From: Betaproteobacteria bacterium
GTDB taxonomy: Bacteria; Pseudomonadota; Gammaproteobacteria; Burkholderiales; Burkholderiaceae_C
DNA length: 9,119 nt
Reading direction: 5' to 3'
NCBI GenBank assembly: GCA_005882155.1
Contig: VBCQ01000049.1
Span: forward strand, 1 to 9,119
Shown one piece after another: positions 1 through 5,504 of this stretch. The notes under the pieces were generated by a model. That model was given only the letters and a program-made list of their open reading frames with translations. It was not told the origin of the DNA and searched no databases. How positions within the stretch are numbered: position 1 is the first letter of the stretch; each line of letters starts with the position of its first letter. The translations under genes and the position numbers were made by a program.

Positions 1-1358
1 CCGCGTCGCAGTTGATCGGCGACGCCGGCGTGCCCATCGCGCGCGTGCACAGCGACACGCGCAGCCTGCAGCCGGGCGATCTGTTCGTCGCGCTGAAGGG
101 CGAGCGCTTCGACGCGCACGACTTTCTGCCGCAAGCGAAGTCCGCCGGCGCGGTCGCGGCGATCGCCGAGCGCGGTCTCGTCGAGGCGTCATTGCCGGGG
201 CTGCAAGTCGCCGACACGCGCCGTGCGCTCGGCGATCTCGCAGCCGCCTGGCGCCGGCGCTTCCATCTGCCATTGATCGCCGTCACCGGTAGCAATGGCA
301 AAACCACGGTGACGCAGATGATCGCGTCGGTGCTGCAGGCGTGGCTCGCCGACTCGGCGTTCGCGACGCAGGGCAACTTCAACAACGACATCGGCGTGCC
401 GCTCACGCTGCTGAGATTGCGTCAGGACGAGCACGCGTTTCATCGCGCCGGCGTCGTCGAGCTCGGCATGAACCATGTCGGCGAAATCGCGCAGCTCGCG
501 GCAATCGTCGAGCCGACGGTGGCACTCGTCAACAACGCGCAGCGCGAGCACCAGGAGTTCATGGCGAGCGTCGAAGCCGTCGCGCATGAGAACGGCGCGG
601 TCATCGAAGCGCTCGGTGCGAGCGGCGTCGCGGTGTTCCCGGCCGACGACGCTTTTGCGCCGCTGTGGCATGCGATGGCCGGCACGCGACCGATGCTGAC
701 CTTCGCGCTGCAAGGCGCCGCCGACGTCACCGCGCAAGCCGTGTGGGCCGGCGACCAGTGGTCGGTCGCGATGCAATCGCCCGCCGGCGCCGCCGCGTTC
801 AGCCTGCAGGTTGCCGGCGTTCACAACGTGAAGAACGCGCTTGCTGCGGCGGCCTGCGCGCTCGCGGCCGGTTGCCCGCTCGACGCGATTGCACGCGGCC
901 TCGAGACATTTGCGCCGGTCAAGGGCCGCTCGCAAGTGAAGTCCTTTTCGCGTGACGGCAAGGCGGTGACGCTCGTGGACGACAGCTACAACGCGAATCC
1001 GGATTCGGTGCGTGCCGCGATCGCCGTGCTGGCCGCGTTGCCCGCGCCGCGCTGGCTGGTTCTCGGCGACATGGGCGAAGTCGGCAACGAAGGCCCGGCG
1101 TTTCACCGCGAGGTCGGCGCCTACGCGCGCGAGCGCGGCATCGATGCGCTGTGGACGGCCGGCGAGTTGAGCCTGCATGCGAGTACCGCGTTCGGTGCCG
1201 CGCGGCATTTCGCGAGTGTCGGCGAGTTGATCAATGCGCTGCCGCAGGCGCCGGCAAGCGCCGCGGTGCTCGTCAAGGGCTCGCGCTTCATGAAGATGGA
1301 ACAGGTGGTGGCCGCGTTGATGACGACGAATCCCGAGGGCTCGCCCCATGCTGTTTAG
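1..1358 (+). CDS. murF: MurF, UDP-MurNAc-tripeptide:D-Ala-D-Ala ligase (5' end cut off)
   Basis: Cytoplasmic ATP-dependent ligase that adds D-Ala-D-Ala to UDP-MurNAc-tripeptide, the last soluble step of the peptidoglycan precursor pathway. The open frame (codons from base 3) runs into the window edge, so the native start lies upstream. About 451 codons are visible, and roughly 20-30 N-terminal residues are probably missing compared with relatives. Seen in order: the N-terminal substrate-binding signature SDTRSLQPGDLFVALKGERF (bases 51-110), the Mur ligase ATP loop TGSNGKTT (about 285-308), the central-domain segment ELGMNHVGEI (about 459-488), the HNVKNALAAAA motif (about 822-854) and the C-terminal DDSYNANPDS motif (about 978-1007). 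The TTG at 12 is not a credible start because the motif-bearing frame continues upstream of it. The 3' end overlaps mraY by 11 bases. murE is expected just upstream of the window. Confidence 0.96.
   Translation, partial: ASQLIGDAGVPIARVHSDTRSLQPGDLFVALKGERFDAHDFLPQAKSAGAVAAIAERGLVEASLPGLQVADTRRALGDLAAAWRRRFHLPLIAVTGSNGKTTVTQMIASVLQAWLADSAFATQGNFNNDIGVPLTLLRLRQDEHAFHRAGVVELGMNHVGEIAQLAAIVEPTVALVNNAQREHQEFMASVEAVAHENGAVIEALGASGVAVFPADDAFAPLWHAMAGTRPMLTFALQGAADVTAQAVWAGDQWSVAMQSPAGAAAFSLQVAGVHNVKNALAAAACALAAGCPLDAIARGLETFAPVKGRSQVKSFSRDGKAVTLVDDSYNANPDSVRAAIAVLAALPAPRWLVLGDMGEVGNEGPAFHREVGAYARERGIDALWTAGELSLHASTAFGAARHFASVGELINALPQAPASAAVLVKGSRFMKMEQVVAALMTTNPEGSPHAV
1335..1339 (+). promoter_or_regulatory. 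Shine-Dalgarno for mraY
   Basis: GAGGG lies 8 nt before the mraY ATG at 1348, inside the last codons of murF. It supports that start and the 11-bp overlap between the two genes. Confidence 0.6.
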
Positions 1359-2526
1359 CCTTGCCCAGTGGCTGCAGACCCAGTCGCCGGAATTCGGCTT
1401 CTTTCGCGTCTTCCAGTACATCACCTTCCGTGCCGTGATGGCAGCGCTGACCGCGCTGCTGATCGGCCTCGCGTTCGGGCCGTGGGTCATCAACCGCCTG
1501 GCGGAAATGAAGATCGGTCAGCCGATCCGCGAGTACGGCGTGCAGGCGCACATCGCGAAGAGCGGCACGCCGACGATGGGTGGCGTGCTGATTTTGATCG
1601 GCATCGGCATCTCGACGCTGCTGTGGTTCGACTGGAGCAACCGCTTCGTCTGGATCGTGATGGTCGTGACGATCGGCTTCGGGCTGATCGGCTGGGTCGA
1701 CGACTACCGGAAGGTCGTGCAGAAGAATCCAGAAGGTATGAGCTCAAGGGAGAAGTATTTCTGGCAATCGTTGATCGGATTGATCGCGGCGCTGTACCTC
1801 GCGTTCAGCGTCTCAGAAACGTCGAACCTGCGCGTGCTCGAGCTCTTCATTCGCTGGGTGCAAAGCGGCTTCTCCAACGACCTGCCGCCGAAGGCCGACT
1901 TGCTGGTGCCGTTCGTCAAGACGATCAGCTATCCGCTCGGTGTCTTCGGCTTCATCATCCTCACCTACTTCGTCATCGTCGGCGCGAGCAACGCGGTCAA
2001 TCTGACCGATGGGCTCGATGGCCTCGCGATCATGCCGGTGGTGATGGTCGGCTCGGCGCTCGGCGTGTTTGCCTACGCGACCGGCAGTTCGGTGTTCAGC
2101 CGCTACCTGCTGCTCCCGTACATCCCCGGCGCCGGCGAGCTGCTGATCTTCTGCGCGGCGATGGCCGGCGCCGGGCTCGCGTTCCTCTGGTTCAACACCC
2201 ATCCGGCGCAGGTCTTCATGGGCGACGTCGGCGCGCTGTCGCTGGGCGGTGCGCTCGGCACGATCGCGGTCATCACGCGCCAGGAAATCGTCCTCGGAAT
2301 CATGGGCGGCGTGTTCGTCGCCGAAGCCTTGTCGGTGATGGTGCAGGTCGCGTGGTTCAAGTTCACGAAAGCGAAGTTCGGTGCCGGCCGGCGCATCTTC
2401 AAGATGGCGCCGCTGCACCACCACTTCGAAAAATCCGGCTGGAAGGAAACGCAGGTCGTGGTGCGCTTCTGGATCATCACGATGCTGTTGTGCCTGGTCG
2501 GCCTGGCGAGTTTGAAGTTGCGCTGA
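1348..2526 (+). CDS. mraY: MraY, phospho-MurNAc-pentapeptide translocase (lipid I synthase)
   Basis: Integral inner-membrane enzyme that transfers phospho-MurNAc-pentapeptide from UDP to undecaprenyl phosphate, giving lipid I. The 392-residue product is somewhat longer than the E. coli enzyme (360 aa). The extra length seems to sit in the loop around residues 155-190 (SETSN...PPKADLLVPF), which I recall as usual in Burkholderiales. Diagnostic motifs: PTMGG (74-79), the aspartate pair in VDDYRK (117-122), NLTDGLDGLA (218-227), NTHPAQVFMGDVG (283-295, including the aspartate of the active-site region) and the PLHHHFE histidine cluster (355-361). About ten hydrophobic segments are visible. The ATG at 1348 has a good Shine-Dalgarno and gives the expected N-terminus MLFSLAQWL. 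Its TGA shares one base with the murD ATG (TGATG), so the two are probably coupled. Confidence 0.98.
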   Translation: MLFSLAQWLQTQSPEFGFFRVFQYITFRAVMAALTALLIGLAFGPWVINRLAEMKIGQPIREYGVQAHIAKSGTPTMGGVLILIGIGISTLLWFDWSNRFVWIVMVVTIGFGLIGWVDDYRKVVQKNPEGMSSREKYFWQSLIGLIAALYLAFSVSETSNLRVLELFIRWVQSGFSNDLPPKADLLVPFVKTISYPLGVFGFIILTYFVIVGASNAVNLTDGLDGLAIMPVVMVGSALGVFAYATGSSVFSRYLLLPYIPGAGELLIFCAAMAGAGLAFLWFNTHPAQVFMGDVGALSLGGALGTIAVITRQEIVLGIMGGVFVAEALSVMVQVAWFKFTKAKFGAGRRIFKMAPLHHHFEKSGWKETQVVVRFWIITMLLCLVGLASLKLR

Positions 2527-4085
2527 TGAATCACTTGAAAGACATCACGGTCTTGGTGCTCGGGCTCGGCGAATCGGGTCTCGCGATGGCGCGCTGGTGC
2601 GAGCGTTGCGGCGCGAGCGTGCGGGTGTGGGACTCGCGCGAAGCCCCGCCGCATGAAGTCGGTCTCGCCAAGCACGCGCCCGGTGCAGTGTTGCTCGATG
2701 GCCCGTTGACCGATGCAGCGTTCGATGGCGTGCAGCTCGTGCTGAAGAGCCCGGGTCTGTCGCCGACCGACACGCGTATCGTCGAGCCGCTGGCGCGCGC
2801 TGCGGAACGTGGTCTGTTGGTGCAAGGCGAGCTCGAGTTGTTTTCGCGTGCGCTGGCGGACTTGAGGGAAGCGCGCGGGTATGCGCCGAAGGTGGTGGCA
2901 ATCACCGGCACGAACGGCAAGACGACGACGACCGCGATCGCCGCGTTGCTGATCGAGCGCGCGGGAATGCGAGTCGGCATGGCGGGGAACATCGGGCCGA
3001 CGATGCTGCAGACGCTGGCGGATGCGCTGGAGTTGGAGCCTGAAGGTGGTGAGGCGGCGAGCCTCCCCGACGTCTGGGTCCTCGAACTCTCCAGCTTCCA
3101 GCTCGATGAAGCCAAGGGGTTCGAGCCCAGCGCCGCCACTGTCCTCAACATCACCCAAGACCATCTCGATTGGCATGGCTCGATGGCCGCTTACATCGCG
3201 GCGAAGGCCCGCGTGTTCGGCAAGGCCGCGGTGATGGTCATCAACCGCGACGACCCGCTGGTCGAGAAGCTTGTTCCCGAGCCTGTCCCAGGCAAGGGCC
3301 GCAACGCCAAGCCCATCGCTCGCGAGGTCGTTCGCTTCGGGCTCGATGCGCCAAAGCGTCCCGGCGACTACGGCATCGTCGTCGAGAACGGCATGGCCTG
3401 GCTGGTGCGCGCGCTCGAGGCCGACGAAACAATGAAGCGCGGCAAGCGCAGCGGACCCGTCGACGAGGAAGAAGAGATCCACCTCCAGCGCTTGATGCCC
3501 GCCGACGCGTTGCGCGTGCGCGGCCGCCACAACGCGGCCAACGCGCTCGCCGCGCTGGCGCTCGCGACGGCGATCGGCTGCCCGCTCGCGCCGATGCTGC
3601 ATGGCCTTCGCGAATACACCGGCGAGCCGCACCGCGTCGAGTACGTCGCGACCGTCAACGGCGTCGACGCGTTCGACGACAGCAAGGGAACGAACGTCGG
3701 CGCGACAGTTGCAGCGCTCAACGGGCTCGGTGCCGACAAGGCGCCGGCGAAGCTCGTGGTGATCCTCGGCGGCGACGGCAAGGGCCAGGACTTCTCGCCG
3801 CTCGCCGAGCCGGTGCAACGCCATGCGCGTGCGGTGGCGACGATCGGCCGCGATGCCGGCCTCATCGAAGCGGCTGTCCTTGACACGGGCGTGCCGCTGC
3901 AGCGCCTCGACACGCTCGAAGCCGCGACGCGCTGGTCGTTCGAGCGCGCGCATCCCGGCGACGCGGTGCTGCTGAGCCCCGCCTGCGCGAGCCTCGACAT
4001 GTTCCGCAACTATGCGCACCGCGCCGAAGTGTTCGTCGGCGAAGTGACGGCGATGGCCGCCGAGCACGGAGGGATGACGGCATGA
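2526..4085 (+). CDS. murD: MurD, UDP-MurNAc-L-alanine:D-glutamate ligase
   Basis: Cytoplasmic ATP-dependent ligase that adds D-glutamate to UDP-MurNAc-L-Ala. Seen: the N-terminal Rossmann-type VLGLGESG (11-18), SPGLSP (75-80), the ATP loop ITGTNGKTTTT (126-136), LELSSFQLD (186-194), NITQDHLDWHG (208-218), RGRHNAANALAA (332-343), DDSKGTN (384-390), GGDGKGQDF (415-423) and LSPACASLDMFRNY (483-496). At 519 aa it is much longer than E. coli MurD (438). The excess is in a Glu-rich insert at 170-179, a segment near 250-264 and an acidic/basic stretch at 299-321 (ADETMKRGKRSGPVDEEEE), probably surface loops. The ATG at 2526 overlaps the mraY stop and has only a weak Shine-Dalgarno, so coupling likely matters. 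The frame stays open far upstream within mraY, but that part is a GC-rich shadow frame. The TGA (4083-4085) overlaps the ATG of the first 59-bp repeat unit. Codon style changes abruptly near 3060. Confidence 0.97.
   Translation: MNHLKDITVLVLGLGESGLAMARWCERCGASVRVWDSREAPPHEVGLAKHAPGAVLLDGPLTDAAFDGVQLVLKSPGLSPTDTRIVEPLARAAERGLLVQGELELFSRALADLREARGYAPKVVAITGTNGKTTTTAIAALLIERAGMRVGMAGNIGPTMLQTLADALELEPEGGEAASLPDVWVLELSSFQLDEAKGFEPSAATVLNITQDHLDWHGSMAAYIAAKARVFGKAAVMVINRDDPLVEKLVPEPVPGKGRNAKPIAREVVRFGLDAPKRPGDYGIVVENGMAWLVRALEADETMKRGKRSGPVDEEEEIHLQRLMPADALRVRGRHNAANALAALALATAIGCPLAPMLHGLREYTGEPHRVEYVATVNGVDAFDDSKGTNVGATVAALNGLGADKAPAKLVVILGGDGKGQDFSPLAEPVQRHARAVATIGRDAGLIEAAVLDTGVPLQRLDTLEAATRWSFERAHPGDAVLLSPACASLDMFRNYAHRAEVFVGEVTAMAAEHGGMTA
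3000..3120 (+). other. Codon-style switch point inside murD
   Basis: The six leucine codons before about 3055 (from about 2950) are TTG or CTG. The next six, to about 3170, are all CTC. Alanine and valine change from mainly GCG/GTG to mainly GCC/GTC at the same place. The switch coincides with the Glu-rich insert EPEGGEAAS. This could mark a recombination junction between two murD alleles or simply local bias. Confidence 0.4.
4068..4073 (+). promoter_or_regulatory. Shine-Dalgarno inside the murD 3' end
   Basis: GGAGGG lies 8 nt before the ATG at 4082. It probably was, or resembles, the original ribosome binding site for the gene after murD. In the present sequence it serves the first mini-ORF instead of ftsW. 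Its surroundings (GCACGGAGGGATG) closely resemble the end of the 59-bp unit (GCACGGAGGATG). Confidence 0.55.
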
Positions 4086-4144
4086 GCCGCCGGGCCGCTC
4101 CCAAGGCGAATTCCGGAGTGCGTAGCACGGAGGATGCCCAATGA
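4082..4144 (+). CDS. 20-codon mini-ORF 1 (leader-like, from repeat unit 1)
   Basis: Reads MSRRAAPKANSG followed by VRSTEDAQ, then TGA. Its ATG overlaps the murD stop and lies 8 nt after GGAGGG. Its TGA overlaps the ATG of mini-ORF 2. No known family is recognised, and the peptide probably has no function of its own. The start signal and coupling make translation plausible, so ribosomes leaving murD would pass through it on the way to ftsW. It may instead be a chance open frame in a repeat. Confidence 0.4.
   Translation: MSRRAAPKANSGVRSTEDAQ
4118..4133 (+). promoter_or_regulatory. GTA-loop hairpin abutting the Shine-Dalgarno, unit 1
   Basis: Stem GTGC (4118-4121) / GCAC (4125-4128) with loop GTA, immediately followed by the Shine-Dalgarno GGAGG (4129-4133), which lies 7 nt before the ATG at 4141. 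A CTCC at 4098-4101 could pair with GGAG at 4115-4118, or with the Shine-Dalgarno itself at 4129-4132, enclosing the hairpin. Either arrangement could tune initiation. The short stem alone would be weak in RNA. Confidence 0.45.
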
Positions 4145-4203
4145 GCCGCCGGGCCGCTCCCAAGGCGAATTCCGGAGTGCGTAGCACGGAGGATGCCCAA
4201 TGA
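4141..4203 (+). CDS. 20-codon mini-ORF 2 (from repeat unit 2)
   Basis: Identical in sequence to mini-ORF 1. Its ATG overlaps the stop of mini-ORF 1, and its TGA (4201-4203) overlaps the ftsW ATG (4200). Its Shine-Dalgarno is GGAGG at 4129-4133. It is the immediate translational neighbour of ftsW, so its initiation rate could set ftsW re-initiation. No homology is recognised. Confidence 0.4.
   Translation: MSRRAAPKANSGVRSTEDAQ
4177..4192 (+). promoter_or_regulatory. GTA-loop hairpin and Shine-Dalgarno for ftsW, unit 2
   Basis: Same structure as in unit 1: GTGC (4177-4180), loop GTA, GCAC (4184-4187), then GGAGG (4188-4192) 7 nt before the ATG at 4200. This is the best ribosome binding site for ftsW and decides its start. 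It belongs to the repeat rather than to murD. Confidence 0.55.
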
Positions 4204-5504
4204 GCGCCGCCTCCCGTCTCCGGTTCGCGTCGTGGCTGCCCTCGTTCGCGCTCACGCGATTCCCGTTCGCGCTGAGCCTGTCGAAGCGCCGGCACCAGTC
4301 CGGCGATGCGGCAGGCACGCATGTTCCGGTGCGCGACTTCGTCGACATCACGTCGAGTCAACCTGCGCGACTGCTCGGATTCGATCAGGCGCTGGTCTGG
4401 GTGGTGGTGGGCCTGCTCGCGCTCGGCCTCGTGATGGTCTACAGCGCATCGGTCGCGCTGCCCGACAACCCGAAGTTCGCGCGCTACACGCCGACCTTCT
4501 TCCTGACCCGGCACATCGTGTCGATCGCGATCGCAAGCGTGATGGCGCTCGTCGTCGTGCAGATCCCCGTGAGCTTCTGGGAGAAGTCGGCGCCGTGGCT
4601 GTTTGTCGGCTCGCTGCTGCTGCTCGTCGTCGTGCTGATCCCGCATGTCGGCCGTGTCGTCTACGGCGCGCGTCGTTGGATCCCGTTGGGCATCATGAAT
4701 TTCCAGCCGTCCGAGCTCGCGAAGCTCGCGATCGCGATGTATGCCGCCGGCTACATGGTGCGCAAGATGGACGTGAAGGAAAACTTCCTGCGCGCGGTCT
4801 TGCCGATGGCGGTGTCGGTCGCGATCGTCGGCCTCTTGCTGCTGGCCGAGCCCGACATGGGCGCCTTCCTCGTCATCGCCGCGATCGCGATGGGCATCCT
4901 GTTCTTGGGCGGCGTCAACGGCCGCATGTTCCTGTTGATCACCGCGGTGCTGGTCGGTGCGTTCGTGCTGATGATCACCTTCAGCGAATGGCGGCGCGAG
5001 CGCATCTTTGCCTACCTGAACCCGTGGGACGAGAAGTACACGCTCGGCAAGGCCTATCAGCTGTCGCACTCGCTGATCGCCTTCGGCCGCGGCGAGATCT
5101 TGGGCCAAGGACTCGGCTCGAGCGTCGAGAAGCTGCACTACTTGCCCGAGGCGCACACCGACTTCCTGCTCGCGGTTATCGGCGAAGAGCTCGGCTTCGT
5201 CGGTGTCGCCTGCGTGATCTTCGCGTTCTTCTGGCTGTCGAGGCGGGTCTTCCACATCGGACGGCAGGCGATCGCATTGGATCGAGTGTTCGCGGGATTG
5301 TTCGCGCAGGGGATCGGGATCTGGATGGGCGGGCAGGCGTTCATCAACATGGGCGTGAATCTCGGCGTGCTGCCGACCAAAGGGCTGACGCTGCCGCTGA
5401 TGAGCTATGGCGGGTCGGCGATCGTGATGAACATGGTGGCGTTGGCGATCGTGCTGCGGATCGATATTGAAAACAGACAGCTCATGCGCGGAGGCCGCGC
5501 ATGA
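4200..5504 (+). CDS. ftsW: FtsW, septal peptidoglycan polymerase (SEDS family)
   Basis: Polytopic inner-membrane SEDS protein that polymerises lipid II during septation, with PBP3/FtsI as partner. The 434 residues show the family signatures: VYSAS (80-84), RRWIPLG (158-164), NFQPSELAK (167-175), EPDMG (217-221), LPEAHTDFLLAVIGEELG (315-332; the aspartate at 321 matches the essential acidic residue of SEDS polymerases) and LPTKGLTLPLMSYGGSA (391-407). Ten or so hydrophobic segments follow residue 63. Recognisable FtsW sequence begins around VRDFVDITSSQPARLLGFDQ (44-63). The first ~43 residues (MSAASRLRFASWLPSF...) look non-homologous and are partly encoded by a repeat element. The ATG at 4200 has a strong Shine-Dalgarno and an ATGA overlap; an in-frame GTG at 4329 is an alternative start. 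The 3' end (IDIENRQLMRGGRA) is partly duplicated downstream, and its TGA overlaps the ATG of a 79-codon ORF. Confidence 0.97.
   Translation: MSAASRLRFASWLPSFALTRFPFALSLSKRRHQSGDAAGTHVPVRDFVDITSSQPARLLGFDQALVWVVVGLLALGLVMVYSASVALPDNPKFARYTPTFFLTRHIVSIAIASVMALVVVQIPVSFWEKSAPWLFVGSLLLLVVVLIPHVGRVVYGARRWIPLGIMNFQPSELAKLAIAMYAAGYMVRKMDVKENFLRAVLPMAVSVAIVGLLLLAEPDMGAFLVIAAIAMGILFLGGVNGRMFLLITAVLVGAFVLMITFSEWRRERIFAYLNPWDEKYTLGKAYQLSHSLIAFGRGEILGQGLGSSVEKLHYLPEAHTDFLLAVIGEELGFVGVACVIFAFFWLSRRVFHIGRQAIALDRVFAGLFAQGIGIWMGGQAFINMGVNLGVLPTKGLTLPLMSYGGSAIVMNMVALAIVLRIDIENRQLMRGGRA
4243..4305 (+). repeat. REP-like inverted-repeat element inside the ftsW N-terminal codons
   Basis: The core GAGCCTGTCGA (4274-4284) is flanked by complementary arms GCGCT (4269-4273) and AGCGC (4285-4289). 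This matches a dispersed element, seen in many high-GC proteobacterial genomes, with this core between variable complementary arms; that match is from memory. Translated here it gives the tell-tale PFALSLSKR. CGTTCGCGCT occurs twice, 21 bp apart (4243-4252 and 4264-4273). A second small inverted repeat, GCCGG (4288-4292) / CCGGC (4300-4304), follows. Confidence 0.6.
5469..5501 (+). repeat. Imperfect direct repeat, copy 1 (native ftsW 3' end)
   Basis: Encodes ENRQLMRGG near the end of FtsW. It pairs with the copy at about 5627-5659. The codons here are unusually AT-rich for this genome (ATT GAA AAC AGA). Confidence 0.6.

Larger units (their letters stand above)
4082..4199 (+). repeat. Perfect tandem duplication of a 59-bp unit between murD and ftsW
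   Basis: Two identical 59-bp units (4082-4140 and 4141-4199) fill the whole murD-ftsW gap. Each begins ATGAGCCGCCGG, contains an EcoRI-type GAATTC, a GTGC-GTA-GCAC hairpin and GGAGG, and ends ATGCCCA. The next ATGAGC follows immediately: unit 2 after unit 1, ftsW after unit 2. Because the length is 3n+2 and the unit carries its own Shine-Dalgarno and stop/start overlap, adding or losing copies keeps every junction an ATGA overlap. The unit itself looks like a dispersed intergenic repeat; that is inference, as only this locus is visible. Confidence 0.97.

Noticed and set aside
3270..3296. Inverted repeat GCCTG-TCC-CAGGC with CTTG/CAAG in murD as a repeat insertion
   Set aside because: It lies in a loop that is length-variable in related MurD proteins and stays in frame. 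The resemblance to the ftsW repeat core (GAGCCTGTC) is only 9 bases and could be chance.
1368..4085. A 905-codon open frame on the + strand reading through mraY into murD
   Set aside because: Its first ~386 codons are the wrong frame of mraY (Arg-rich, no motifs). murD proper starts at the ATG at 2526, where the Rossmann motif follows directly.
4082..4199. Two-copy repeat as a CRISPR array
   Set aside because: The units are directly adjacent with no spacers and contain ribosome binding sites.
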